64,000 bases of DNA from CBDCYN01 sp965224205 (GCA_965224205.1 CBDCYN010000038.1:62001-126000), one strand, 5' to 3'; shown: positions 26,882 to 37,700, counted from the first letter of the stretch. A program made the numbers and translations. The notes: generated by a model from the sequence alone, not told the origin.

Positions 26882-26931
26882 GCGGAGTACGCCCACCCGA
26901 CACCAACGGTGATCTTCGATAAGCTGGATGG

Positions 26932-28998
26932 ATGGAAACGTCCGGTACTGTCCACCCACACGGTGACGTCGATTCCAACCACTCACGCAGCCGTATGGTC
27001 GCGTGGCTACAGAATGTCTGGTTCCACAGGGTTCTGGTCCTGATCGGGGTGGTTCTTGCCCCGGCGGGGTTGTTCGTAAAACAGGCGCTGTTTAACCCCG
27101 AAACCCCGTTCCTGGTCCCGTTGGCGGTCGCGGATTGGGCGCTGCACCCCGATCAGCAATTCTTCCCCGCGGTACCCCGCGAGCCGGGTTACGACAAGGA
27201 CGCCGCGAAAGAAGTCTTGATCCAGCCGATGCGATTTACCCAACGATGGGTGATCGAGCGTATACCCGAGTCGTTCGTGATGCGGGCGAGGGCATTGAAG
27301 GCGATGACCGTGACCGTCAACGGCATCGAAGTGCAGCCAAGCCAAGATGGGAATAACTGGAAAAACCTGGCTTCCTACGACCTCACACCAGCCCTGCGTG
27401 TGGGTGAGAATGAGATCGGTATTCTCGTCACTCACGAAAAGGGCATCGCGGGGCTACAGGTGGTCGCTCCTGAAATGTTGCGAACGAATGGGCAGTGGTT
27501 GGGGTCGATTGGGCCCGGGTTCGAGGTCGACCTGCCCGTCGTGTCACCGGGGCAGTTGCCGCCTCACCCCGGCAAGCTCCAGGAACTACTACTTTGGGGC
27601 TGGGGCAAATGGCTGGCAGGGGCTTGGTTGTTGTTCACCGCCGGGCTCGGGGGTTGGGTGGCGGTTCGGCAATGCCGCGGTGAGGGACCGCTATTAGTCA
27701 GAGAACCGATGCAGATCCCCCGCTGGTTGCGGATCGCGGCCCCGGCGATAATCTTGGCGATCGCGGGTTGGCAGCACCTTTCGAACGCGTATCACTTCCG
27801 GTTCCACCTCGGGCCCGATGGGGAGGGCCACGCCGAGCACATCCAGCTGGTGGCGGGTTCATGGACGCCACGCTTGGCCACCGACGGGTGGCAGGCGTAT
27901 CAGCCGCCTCTGTACTACTTCCTCGCGGCGGCCGCATACAAACTGGTGGGGGGCGACGACCATTTCGAGGCCGCGATTAAAGCGGCTCAGCTCGTGGGGT
28001 GCGCGACGGGGCTAGGCGTGGTCATCGTGGCGTGGCTGTTAGCAAGACGATACGCCCCGGACGACCCACCGGCCCAGTGGTTAGTCGCTGGGTTGGCCGC
28101 ATTCTTGCCGTTAACCCTGACCACGAATCTACAGTTAAGCAATCAGCCGTTATCGGCAGCGGTCGAGGCGGCGGCGATGCTGGCGATGCTGGTCTGGGCC
28201 ACGCGTGAGCGGCTTGAGTTGGGGCGGTACGCGGTGCTGGGCGGGGTGGTGGGCGTGGCGTTGCTGTCGCGTTTCTCGGGGGTCATCACGCTGGGGTTGG
28301 GGGGTCTCGTCTTAGGGTTTCGGGCGCTGGCGTCGAGCCGGTGGCGAGAATGGCTTGGGATCGCGGTTTATCTTGGGGCCGCGGGGCTGGTCTCGGGGTG
28401 GTATTACGGCAGGAACGTGGCGGTATTCGGCGACCCGTTTTACGGCAACTGGCAGGCGTTCCCGATCGTCCAGTACCCGACGTACCGGTCGCTAGGGTAT
28501 TTCGTTGACTTCGGATCGGTGTTCTTCCACAGCCCCGCGCGGGGGAAGTACATCTCCTGGTTCGACGGGACGTATGCCGGGTTGTGGGCTGACGGGACGA
28601 TGACCTTCTTCGCGTATTGGATGACGGTCGCTAACTTCGCTCAAAGCCTGATGCTGCTGCTGGCCGCTTGGCCCACCGTCGTGATCCTGATCGGCATGGT
28701 CCGCGTGTGGACCTCGGCGCTGCGCCGCCCGGCGCTCAACGGGGACCTGCTTCTGATGGCGGCGCCGTGGTGGACCGTCTGGTCGTTGTGGATCTTCTGC
28801 CTCAAGATCCCGGCAACCGGAGGGGGGTCGCCCCGGTACCTGCTGGCGCTGGTGCCGATCTTAGGCCTGTACCTGATCCGTGGACGTGACAGCCTCCAAC
28901 GGCATATGCCCTGGGCCCGTTGGGGTTTGGATGTGATCCTGGTGTTGCTGTTGATCGTATCGATCACGATCTACCGATTCGGGAGATTCGCGGCCTAG
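26932..28998 (+). CDS. Integral membrane glycosyltransferase (GT39/ArnT-like) with inserted beta-sandwich
   Basis: A 688-residue polytopic membrane protein. TM1 (VLVLIGVVLAPAGLFVKQAL) is followed by an extracytoplasmic domain of about 150 residues (VTVNGIEVQPSQDGNNWKNL ... DLTPALRVGENEIGILVTH) with the look of a galactose-binding jelly-roll. After another helix comes the catalytic loop region with DGEGHAEHIQLVAG and YQPPLYYFLAAAAY, typical of C-type glycosyltransferases that use polyprenyl-phosphate sugars, and then about nine further helices. The acceptor is unknown; protein or lipid glycosylation on the periplasmic side is likely. It begins 50 bases after the DUF2024 gene. The start is uncertain, as residues 1-21 are not membrane-like. 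Confidence 0.8.
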   Translation: METSGTVHPHGDVDSNHSRSRMVAWLQNVWFHRVLVLIGVVLAPAGLFVKQALFNPETPFLVPLAVADWALHPDQQFFPAVPREPGYDKDAAKEVLIQPMRFTQRWVIERIPESFVMRARALKAMTVTVNGIEVQPSQDGNNWKNLASYDLTPALRVGENEIGILVTHEKGIAGLQVVAPEMLRTNGQWLGSIGPGFEVDLPVVSPGQLPPHPGKLQELLLWGWGKWLAGAWLLFTAGLGGWVAVRQCRGEGPLLVREPMQIPRWLRIAAPAIILAIAGWQHLSNAYHFRFHLGPDGEGHAEHIQLVAGSWTPRLATDGWQAYQPPLYYFLAAAAYKLVGGDDHFEAAIKAAQLVGCATGLGVVIVAWLLARRYAPDDPPAQWLVAGLAAFLPLTLTTNLQLSNQPLSAAVEAAAMLAMLVWATRERLELGRYAVLGGVVGVALLSRFSGVITLGLGGLVLGFRALASSRWREWLGIAVYLGAAGLVSGWYYGRNVAVFGDPFYGNWQAFPIVQYPTYRSLGYFVDFGSVFFHSPARGKYISWFDGTYAGLWADGTMTFFAYWMTVANFAQSLMLLLAAWPTVVILIGMVRVWTSALRRPALNGDLLLMAAPWWTVWSLWIFCLKIPATGGGSPRYLLALVPILGLYLIRGRDSLQRHMPWARWGLDVILVLLLIVSITIYRFGRFAA

Positions 28999-29009
28999 AG
29001 CATCTGGCA

Positions 29010-29657
29010 TCAATGTTCTCCATAGCCACAGGCTTGAAAGTAGTTGGGGCATTCTGTGGGGTGAACGGCTCGCAGGGCATCGGCGATGGCGTCGTTCAAG
29101 GCGTCGAACGTCTTGGCGCTGACCCGACGTAGCCACGCTTTGACTTTGCTCCACAGCTTTTCGATCGGGTTGAGGTCGGGCGAGTAAGGCGGCAAGTACC
29201 AAAGGTCCGCGCCGGCCGCTTCGATCGCCTCACGGATCCCCGCGCCTTTGTGCGACGAGAGATTGTCCATCACCACGACATCCCCGGGCCGCAGCGACGG
29301 GGCCAAGAACTGCTGTGTATAAGCCAGGAACGTTGCCGCGTCCATCGGACCGTCGACCACCACCGTCGCGTCTTGGATCACGCCGTCGAGCCGGATGGCA
29401 CTGAGCATCGTCATGGTTTTCCAGTGGCCGTCCGGGGTGTGATCCACGCAGCGCTCGCCGATCGGCGACCGGCCGTACAGCCGGGTCATGTTGGTCTTGG
29501 CCCCGGATTCATCGAGGAAAACAAACGAACCCGGGTCCACGAACCGCCGGGCGATCATGAAGCTTCGCCGACGTCGAGCCACGTCCGGACGTTCTTGTTC
29601 GGCGGCGATCAGCGACTTCTTTTTAAGGATAGCCCCAGACGCTTCAACGCCCGGCAC
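29010..29657 (-). CDS. IS630-family transposase, ORF B (DDE catalytic part)
   Basis: A 215-residue catalytic domain with the acidic triad visible: FLDESGAKTN, VVVMDNLSSHKG, and LNPIEKLWSKVKAWLR. It is read in the -1 frame relative to ORF A, with which it overlaps by about 49 bases, so the active enzyme probably arises by frameshifting or transcriptional slippage at the TTAAAAAGAAG stretch (minus strand, near 29620-29635). The last five codons (YGEH and stop) appear to read past the inverted-repeat end of the element into flanking DNA. Confidence 0.88.
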   Translation of the reverse strand: MPGVEASGAILKKKSLIAAEQERPDVARRRRSFMIARRFVDPGSFVFLDESGAKTNMTRLYGRSPIGERCVDHTPDGHWKTMTMLSAIRLDGVIQDATVVVDGPMDAATFLAYTQQFLAPSLRPGDVVVMDNLSSHKGAGIREAIEAAGADLWYLPPYSPDLNPIEKLWSKVKAWLRRVSAKTFDALNDAIADALRAVHPTECPNYFQACGYGEH

Positions 29658-30007
29658 ACCGTCGATTCGACCACCCGCACGCTCAGCAGAGGCATCAGCT
29701 GCTTGGCCGTGATCCCCGGCTGGGCCGCGACCCTCTCACGCAAGATCTGCTCATCAGCCGCCGTGAGCTTCACCGGCCCCTTGGGCCCCGGCACGCCCGG
29801 CGACAACTCCCCTCGTCGATGTCGACCCAGCCAGTCGCGCACCGTCGGCCGCGCCACGGAAAACCGCTTTGCCACCGAAGCGATCGGTTCACCCGACCCC
29901 GCCGCCACGACCACCCGCTGCCGCAAGTCCATCGAATAGGTCATGACCTTGGCCTCCATGCCAGAAATCACACTTATCGGTCAAAGAAGATTATTTACGC
30001 CAATGGC
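29025..30007 (-). mobile_element. IS630-family insertion sequence (putative limits)
   Basis: The element encodes a two-frame IS630-type transposase. Imperfect terminal inverted repeats begin GCCACAGGCTT (left, 29025) and, on the other strand, GCCATTGGCGT (right, from 30007). Each is flanked by TA (29023-29024 and 30008-30009), the target duplication expected of this family. The length of 983 bases fits the family. The limits are set by eye from weakly matching ends. Confidence 0.6.
29609..29944 (-). CDS. IS630-family transposase, ORF A (helix-turn-helix part)
   Basis: About 111 residues from the ATG at 29944 (MTYSMDLRQRVVVAA); an ATG at 29971 is also in frame. It carries two helix-turn-helix regions (IASVAKRFSVARPTVRDWLG and GITAKQLMPLLSVRVVESTV), the DNA-binding half of the transposase. 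It ends at LKRSR shortly after the A-rich slippery stretch where ORF B takes over in the -1 frame. Confidence 0.85.
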   Translation of the reverse strand: MTYSMDLRQRVVVAAGSGEPIASVAKRFSVARPTVRDWLGRHRRGELSPGVPGPKGPVKLTAADEQILRERVAAQPGITAKQLMPLLSVRVVESTVCRALKRLGLSLKRSR

Positions 30008-30071
30008 TATAAAACTACCGCCAGGCATCTTGAGCCCGACCGTGACCCACGATACGGAACGCCACAGCAGC

Positions 30072-33000
30072 CTATGGGGTTAGATATGGCTGGACGATCA
30101 CAATCCGCTTGAACATCTGCTGGATCGATTCATGGGGCGGGATCAAGGCCAATCGGAAGCCGACGTCGGAAAAGCCGTACCGGCCGTTTTTCGCATCGAC
30201 AGGGTACGCGGCGTTGAGCTCGAGTTGGGGTGGTGATAGGGCTGATCCGCCCATCACAAACAACTGGTGACTGTGGGAGGAAACGAGTTTGCGGATCTGT
30301 GAAACCGAAGGATGTATCGACGTCGACCGCGTGAGATTATCCCAAGCTTGGGGCGCATCGAAGACGAACTCTGCGACGTTGCCGATGAGGTTGCGCAGGT
30401 GTTGGCCCGACCCGATCGTCTCTACCGCCCAGAACCATAGACAGTCATCTCGATGTTTTTCATAACCCTGGGCGTCGCCCTCGGTGCGTGGTGGGGTATC
30501 CGGGTTGTCGGGCCAAAAGACGCCGTGGTCGGGCCAGTCGGCGACATGAAACAGCGGCGATCGGGGGTCATCCTTGATCTTCTTCACGTGGTCATATTGA
30601 GCCAGCCACGCTCGATCTCGAAGGTTGTCGGGCGAACCGCCTGAACTCGCCGCGGCGCCCGGGCCTGGGTGCGATTTCTCCGGGTATGTGTCGTAAGCTA
30701 CCTGGTAAGCCGCCTGCCACTGCGATACGCTGGGCAGCTGGCACCCCAGGAGGCTGGCGAAGTACATCGCCGCCTCGGCGGGGCACTGCTGCATCGGGTG
30801 GTCGTCATCGAGCTTGACCACTTTGATATCTGCGGGGTAGGTGTCTTCGTTCTTGCCAAACTCCCCGAACAACCAATTATCGTTTTTCTTGGCCTTGAGC
30901 TTCTTGCCCGATGGTTTCCTCCACTTCCAGACATACGGCCCATCGGGTGGGGACTCGCGCTTGTATTTTCGCAACAATTCGGCGAACTGAGGCCAACGAC
31001 TGGTGGCAGTGACCACATCGGTGAACAAGCCAACGGACACCTCCGTCGTGCACAGGAAGAAAGGGCTTGACCCCGTTGAATTGGGGTTGATCCGGTAAAA
31101 TTTGATCTCGTGCTTAGGCTCACCCTGGTGGTTCCACGTATACACCAGGCTCTGGCCTTCATCCTTGAAAGATCCCTCCCAAGGGATCGACTCGGCCGAG
31201 ACCGACGCGGCTGGGCCCATCTCCTCGGGTGAAAGATCGCCACGCCGGTCGGACGTCTCAGCGGTGACCACTTCGTTGAATTGTTCCAGGCAGGCCGCCA
31301 CGTCGCTGCGTTGGTTAAAGGCCGGAGGCAGCTGGGCTACCTGGTTGCGGAACCTCGCCACGGCCCGCTGGAGGTGATCGTCGCCTAACTGCGGGTCGGT
31401 CTTCTTGAGCTGATAGAGCCAGATGTTGAAACGGTTGCGGGGGTCGAGCTCGTCCACGTAGACCTCGAAATCGCGGAGATGGTCGATGGCGGTGTCGATA
31501 TCCGTAGGATTGGTGGTTTTATTGACGTGTTTCTCCCAGCGATCGCGGCTCTTCTCGAACATCTGGTCCCGGAGTCTTGTCTTTCGCTTATCGTCCTCAA
31601 TGTGATCGAGCGTGATCTGGTCTTGAGCGTCGAGCATTTCCTCGAAGCGGGTCGACGGGTCTGTGGGCCAGGCGAATTCATCTAACCGTAACCACGCGGC
31701 GAAGAACGCCGCTGATTTCCTAGCGGTGTTGTCCCGAACGATCTGCCAGAGGACCTGGCGGTCTTTGGTTTGCGCGACCTCTCGGAGCTGACGGACCTGG
31801 TCCACGACCGGGGCTAAGGCTTTTTGAGACGCCGGGTGCAAGAACAATTCATCGGCGGCCCACTTTTCGTAGAGCTCCTTGATCGATCGATCTTGTTGGT
31901 CTGGACGCTCGGTGAAACCGTAGCACGAGGCTAGCCGCTGCGAGATGGTGATAAAATCGCTTACGAATAATCCTAGCTTTTCGCGTTGCTGATGGTACCA
32001 GGACAGGGATTGATCGATCTGGGTTTGGAGGTACGGACCGGTGACCGGCTCGCCCTTGATCCAGCGGGTTTGATCGAGCAGCTGCTTTATGGCTTGATCC
32101 CGCTGGTCCCGCAGCACGGCCCTGGCCAGACGCCGGCCCCAGCGCGTGGAATGGGCTTGAGGCGGAGGGGCTAGAGAGAATTCCTGGCCCAGCCGGGACA
32201 GGTAAGCGATCAGGCTCTCGATTTTACGCTTCAGGGCGCTAAAGTCCGGCTCAGCGGCGATGATCTCGTCTCGGTGTAGCCGCCAGTGCGCGTTGATCAC
32301 CTCGGAGTCTGAATCGGGGTCCGAGTTGGGCAGGGTCATCTGGGCCTGGCGTTTGGCCACGTACACGTCCCGGGCTTGAGCCAGCTCGATCAGTACTTGA
32401 TCGATTTTTCGCTCCAGGGCGTTGAGCTGTGAGGCGATCGACGCGGACTGCTGCTCGATCTTGTCCGCGTCGCGAGCGATCCAAGGCAGGGCGCCGAGCT
32501 GCCGGATCCGGCCTGCTTCTTGATCGAGCCGCTCATCGAGCTCCGCAACCGGTTCATAGTCGGGGCGTTCTTTTAGACGCTGGTTCTCACGCCGGACACG
32601 GGCGAGATGTTCCTCAAGTTTGATCCGCGGGTCATCGCGGCCTTTGGGGCGACGGTAGGGCTTGAGGTCTTTGATCCATTGCACGAAGAGGTCGGCTGTG
32701 ACGGTAGGATCGGATTGCTGATAAACCGGAGATTCGGCGGTGAAAAGGGGCTGGTCCACCAAGGGCCAGTCTTCGCGGACCGCGTGGGCCAAGTCTTGGC
32801 TTAGGTTTTCGATCTCGACCAGCTTCTTGCGGACACGCGGCAGGTCGGGCTGCTGGGCGGCGGCTACCGAGCGGATAGCGTCTTCGACCCAAGGCCCAAA
32901 CTGACTCAAGATCCGGTCACCCGTGTCCGTGATCATCGACCGATGTGTCTCGATCTTGGTCCATTTTTCCTCGATCTCGGTCACCGAATCACCGACTTTC

Positions 33001-34685
33001 AACACACGGTGCAACGCTTGATACAGATCGGTATCCGCATCGGTGTTGACCCCGTCGGCCAGAGATTGCAGGTACGCACTTACGCCCGAACACCCGAGGG
33101 ATTGGAACGTCGCCGCGAGCTGCCGGGTCTTGACCCTCAACGGCCACTGGGCAAGCCCCTCTTGGACGGAACGGATCACCTCTAACGCTCGCCTTGTCTT
33201 TTCAACCCCCATCGGTGTCTTGACGTCGTCGGGGGGTTTGGCGGCCAGACGCGATATCATCCCGCTAAGGTTAAGAGCCTTGCGCGGATCGAGCGGGTTA
33301 TCCGAGGCCTGCACCCGGTCGAGCGTTTGCAGAAGAATCCGAAGGTCGGGGTCGGCCTCGAGGGCCTGCCGCGATGGGTCATCAAGCTGGGCTAGGAACC
33401 GCCCGAGCCACGTGGTGTAGGCCTCACACCACTGCTCCCAAGACGCCTGATCAAAGGCCATCCGTGGCTTCGGGGGGGTGGGTTGCCCGTTCGAGGGTGG
33501 GGAGGGTTCGGTGGGGCCGCGCCGCGGCCACAAGAACCCTATCAGTGCGATCAAGATCACAACGGCGATGACCATCGCCACGATCTTGATCAATCTCGGG
33601 GTCGTCGAAAATGCGGTGACGTGCTCCGCGGCGGACCGGGTCTGCGGCTTGGTTTTACGTGTCGATGAGCCTACGGGGGCTTGGACCTGCTGGCGGAACA
33701 AGCGGATCAGTTCGTGGGCCTGCTCGACGAACGCCTTATCAAGGTTGTACGGGATCTGTGTGGTCAGGGGCAGCTTGGACGGGTGGGCTTTGACGGCAAA
33801 AAAATGCTGACTCACGGGCTGTCCCACGATCAGGTCGACCCAGTCTTGATCGATCGGATAAAGCAGGACGAACGGCGTAGCTTGGGGCAACAGGGCCGAC
33901 AGGAAACCGGTCCACAAACGGACGATCCCGGCGGCCGATGCCTCACACGCCGGTACGCGGACCTGCTGGGCTCGGCCCGACGTGGACACGGAAGACGACT
34001 CCTGATTGATGTTCGTAAGCCCGGGCATCTCCCGCTCGAGCTGATAGAGCACGCGCAGCAAACCCTCTTGGTCTTCCCCGATCGCGGGCGCATCAGCGAC
34101 TTGGAGCAGGGATTGCAGGTCCGCGACAGGGTCGTGATGCGTCGCGCCCGGACCCGGTAAGCGGCTGCGGATCTTTTGACGTGCCGAGTCGACCAGCGAA
34201 CGGACCTCCAGCGATCGCGTCGTCGCGGAACATCCCTGTTCAATTTCTTCGAGTAGCGGCAGGACCTCGTCGATCACCCAAGCGATCGGCACGCCGGTGC
34301 ACTGGGCGCAGACCACCATCGGGTAGCGTGTGCGGCCCTTGCCATCGCGTGACGACCAGAACCGCCCGGCGATGATGTCCTGGTCTGACCGCCATAAAAA
34401 AATATGGTGGAAATCGTCGAGCCGCTGGGTGTCTTCGAGCTTGTCCCACGCCCCGGAGTCGATGTTGCCCCCGATGCCCTCGACGTACAAAAGCCGTTTA
34501 ACATCGGCGAGGCATTGGGTCTCGATCCCGAGGTTTTCGATATGATCATCCCAGCCCGGGTGCTTCCCGAACGCGCCGAGGTTGATCTGCACAGGCGGCG
34601 GTGAATCACCCTTGCCCCGCTTGTGGCGCGCCGCCCCCTGGGGGTCGCCGCTGGCACCGCTTGATTTCGACCATGGCCATTTCAT
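30072..34685 (-). CDS. TagF-like / transmembrane / FGE-like fusion protein of the T6SS
   Basis: A 1537-residue protein. Residues 33-150 resemble the N-terminal domain of TagF, a post-translational regulator of type VI secretion (NLGAFGKHPGWDDHIENLG, later GRTRYPMVVCAQ and VIDEVLPLLEEIEQ). A related domain extends to about 335. A single transmembrane helix (IVAMVIAVVILIALIGFLW) is at 367-385. Residues about 400-1200 are charged and largely helical, with no known domain. From about 1210 to the end is a formylglycine-generating-enzyme/sulfatase-modifying-factor fold (TTEVSVGLFTDVV, CQLPSVSQWQAAYQVAY, IGNVAEFVFDA, VGFRLAL). The two active-site cysteines of true FGE near the C-terminal GGS motif are absent, so it is probably a binding module. 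It follows tssM by 65 bases. The fusion is unusual for TagF. Confidence 0.8.
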   Translation of the reverse strand: MKWPWSKSSGASGDPQGAARHKRGKGDSPPPVQINLGAFGKHPGWDDHIENLGIETQCLADVKRLLYVEGIGGNIDSGAWDKLEDTQRLDDFHHIFLWRSDQDIIAGRFWSSRDGKGRTRYPMVVCAQCTGVPIAWVIDEVLPLLEEIEQGCSATTRSLEVRSLVDSARQKIRSRLPGPGATHHDPVADLQSLLQVADAPAIGEDQEGLLRVLYQLEREMPGLTNINQESSSVSTSGRAQQVRVPACEASAAGIVRLWTGFLSALLPQATPFVLLYPIDQDWVDLIVGQPVSQHFFAVKAHPSKLPLTTQIPYNLDKAFVEQAHELIRLFRQQVQAPVGSSTRKTKPQTRSAAEHVTAFSTTPRLIKIVAMVIAVVILIALIGFLWPRRGPTEPSPPSNGQPTPPKPRMAFDQASWEQWCEAYTTWLGRFLAQLDDPSRQALEADPDLRILLQTLDRVQASDNPLDPRKALNLSGMISRLAAKPPDDVKTPMGVEKTRRALEVIRSVQEGLAQWPLRVKTRQLAATFQSLGCSGVSAYLQSLADGVNTDADTDLYQALHRVLKVGDSVTEIEEKWTKIETHRSMITDTGDRILSQFGPWVEDAIRSVAAAQQPDLPRVRKKLVEIENLSQDLAHAVREDWPLVDQPLFTAESPVYQQSDPTVTADLFVQWIKDLKPYRRPKGRDDPRIKLEEHLARVRRENQRLKERPDYEPVAELDERLDQEAGRIRQLGALPWIARDADKIEQQSASIASQLNALERKIDQVLIELAQARDVYVAKRQAQMTLPNSDPDSDSEVINAHWRLHRDEIIAAEPDFSALKRKIESLIAYLSRLGQEFSLAPPPQAHSTRWGRRLARAVLRDQRDQAIKQLLDQTRWIKGEPVTGPYLQTQIDQSLSWYHQQREKLGLFVSDFITISQRLASCYGFTERPDQQDRSIKELYEKWAADELFLHPASQKALAPVVDQVRQLREVAQTKDRQVLWQIVRDNTARKSAAFFAAWLRLDEFAWPTDPSTRFEEMLDAQDQITLDHIEDDKRKTRLRDQMFEKSRDRWEKHVNKTTNPTDIDTAIDHLRDFEVYVDELDPRNRFNIWLYQLKKTDPQLGDDHLQRAVARFRNQVAQLPPAFNQRSDVAACLEQFNEVVTAETSDRRGDLSPEEMGPAASVSAESIPWEGSFKDEGQSLVYTWNHQGEPKHEIKFYRINPNSTGSSPFFLCTTEVSVGLFTDVVTATSRWPQFAELLRKYKRESPPDGPYVWKWRKPSGKKLKAKKNDNWLFGEFGKNEDTYPADIKVVKLDDDHPMQQCPAEAAMYFASLLGCQLPSVSQWQAAYQVAYDTYPEKSHPGPGAAASSGGSPDNLRDRAWLAQYDHVKKIKDDPRSPLFHVADWPDHGVFWPDNPDTPPRTEGDAQGYEKHRDDCLWFWAVETIGSGQHLRNLIGNVAEFVFDAPQAWDNLTRSTSIHPSVSQIRKLVSSHSHQLFVMGGSALSPPQLELNAAYPVDAKNGRYGFSDVGFRLALIPPHESIQQMFKRIVIVQPYLTP

Positions 34686-34750
34686 CGGGTCAAGGCTCGG
34701 GCCTGAGAATGAGCATCGGGTTTCGAGCGGTCAGGGCGTCATGACCGCGG

Positions 34751-37700
34751 CTACTTCTCCCGAGGCCAATTGCCCTCGTTGGGCCAGTCCTCGGCAGTAG
34801 GGATCGGGCGGTTGAACTCAAGAACTACCCAATAGTAATACTTGTCCTTTCGGTCGGGATCTTGGTCCTCAAAGACCATCGGGACGATCCAACGCTTGGG
34901 GTCGTCTTGCCGCTTGGCGTCTGAATCATGGATCAGATCAAGGACGGTCCACGGGCTGGCTAGCGTCATGACCGCCCCGGCCTGCTTAGTGTTAAGGTCG
35001 TCTTCGTGCCTAAAGAAACGGATCGATAAGTCCTCTTCATCGTCTCCCCAGTCATCGAGCGGCACGGGGAAGTTTTCGGTCTGCCCCGTCTTGTCGGAAT
35101 TGACCGGATCCGCAAAGGGATCGTCCCCGCGGTACAGCTGGAGGTAACGGTATTCTGTATATCCGGGCTTCAGGTCGTCGGCGGTCCTGGGCGCGTCCAT
35201 GGACGTCTGGTCCTCCCATTTAAGGATCACCAAGCGGCAGCTGAGAGGCGGGTCGGCGCGTAAGGCGTCACAGACCTCCTTGAGCCGGTTGAGCCACTTC
35301 TGCTGATGGCTGGGCAGGACGTCTTGGCCCGTGACCTTCATAAGATGGGTGTTCACCGCTTCGAATCGGGTCTTGGCACCGCCTCCGATGGTTTCCGGCT
35401 CGCCGACCGTCCCTACGTGGGCCAGGGAGGAGCTGGCCTGATCAACCTCTTCCGGGGTCAGGACCCTGCTGCGGACGCGGGTGAGGCAAAGCGGGAACGC
35501 CTGGTAGTCGTTGATGATCTTGTTGACCGCTTCCTTGGTGCGGCGCCACGCGGCTTCTGACAACAAGCGGACCGCTTCGAGGCACAGGTCGTTCCAGTAT
35601 TGGACGCCGGGGTTTTCCCGGTCGTCGCTGTAGGGCGCGAAGTAGTCGTGCTCGAAGTCGCGTGGGGTCAGCGAGCGCATGAGTTTGATGGCGTCGGCTT
35701 CGGAGCCGCCCAGGCTCATCCAGGCACGGATGGAATCCTCGCATAGGCGGTCGAACCGGCGGTTAATCTCCCCCTTCTCCTTGCGTAGCGCGGTCTTGGC
35801 TTTCTCTGCTTTGACCACGAGTTCTTCGGACATCACGGCCGGCGGCACGTGGTCGATCGCGTCGAGAATCATATCGATGTTCGAATCGATCTGCCCGTTG
35901 GTGAGGTTGGCGTTGATCGACTTGATCTCACTGACAAAAGTCCTCCAGGTCCCGAAACTCTTGTGATTAACGGTCGCTTCGTTGCGGGCCTTGACCGTCC
36001 AGTACTCGAGGTAATCCCCGACATAGGCGTCTAGGCCGTCCTTGGCGGATTCGTAATTCGCTTTGAGGGCGTCCAACTCGAGCACGACGGGCGAACCGTC
36101 TCGCTGACGGCCGAGTTGATCCTGGATCTCATCCCAGGCTTCAAACAATTTTTCCGCCGCTTCGGGGTGGAAGTCGTCCTGGAAATGGCGCATGGTCTCG
36201 GACTCGGTGGCGGTGATTGAGGGTCGCTCCCACGGCTGAAACAGGCCATGGTCGTCTTTGACAATCGAAGCCACCATGCCCCGGAACCGCTCTGAGGAAT
36301 CTTTCACCTCAATATAGGCACGATCGAGTATGTCGTAGAGATGGCGACGCTGGGCCATCCGCAAGACAAACCGGCTGGCGGCGGCCCCTTCTTTGAACCG
36401 GTCCGAATCCGGCTTTTGTCGACGTCGAAAATTCACCTGGGCGACTTTCTCGCCGTAAGAGGAGTCGATCCGCTCGATCGCCTCGGGGACGTTCGGGAAC
36501 TGGTCGAGCTTGTATTCTTCGTGGAGGTAGCCGTCGGCGGCTTCGTACATCCCGAAACGGACCGCGTAAGCACGGTCTTGGCTGCCGGTGGGTTTGACCA
36601 GGAAATCACTCTCATACCTAGACAGCTCGGTGTTGAGGACGTGGAGGGTCTGCTTGACCTCTTGCTCGAGCTTTGTTTTGGCGTCCTTGAGGGTTTGGCG
36701 GATCTCCAAGGCCGGCGAGGCGGGTGGGGCAAGGGCCAAAGCCTCTTTAGCCTGATCGTCGACGCCGATGGCCTCGAGGGCCGAGCCTAATCCGGGCTTG
36801 TCGCCGGTGGCGTTCAGCAGCTGGGTGTACCGTGCCAGGGCGATGTCGAGGACTTTTTGCGTCGCGTCTTGGGTGACCGCTTCGACCCCTCGGTCGAGCA
36901 GGTCTTGCCCGACGGCCGCGGTGGCCGCATCGACCGCCTGCCGGGCCTCAGCGGCGACGGCGAGGCGCTGGGCCCAACGCTGTGAGGCCTGGTCATACTC
37001 GGCCTGGGTTGTGGGTTCGTCGCTCTCGTAGCCCTCGCTGATCCTGATGAGCTTGGATTCGTGGTTGGTGAGTTCCGCGAGAGTATCGAGGAGGGTCCGC
37101 AGCTGGGCCAGGTAGGATTCTGGGCGGTTCATGTCGTAGCGTTGCGCCCACGAAGCGTTGAACGTGTCGATCCCGCGCTCGATGTCACGTGACACGCCCG
37201 TGGCGGCCAGCAAGTCGGCCGCAGGCCACACGTGACCGGCACCGGCTGGGGTGTATAACCAGTTGATGGTTTCGTTGATCCCTTCTCGATCATTGAGGTC
37301 GTACCACGGGTAAGAGGTGTTGTCTTCCTGCTCGCTTTCGTTGTCAACGGTTGCGTCCCCGTGGTGAAGGGTAAACCGCATCAAGGAATCGAAGTCAAAC
37401 GCTAACTCAGTCAAGCTGTCTTCTTTGATGACGGGCAGCGCATCCTCGGACTGGGCCTCGAGCCGCACCAGCTGTGTCAAGGCGTCCGTCGCGGGCAAGG
37501 CCCACTGGTCGGCGGTGGCGTCGATGATTTTTTGCGCTGATTCGGTGATCACCGGGCGGAAGTAGAACCGTTGCAAGATGGCGGACAACGCCGCGTGGCG
37601 TTTAGCGTCGTAGTTGCCCTCCATGGGCGTGAACCATAGGACGGGCTTAAAGATCCAAGGGACGATGATCGGTTGCTTGGCCATCTCCATCGCCACGACG

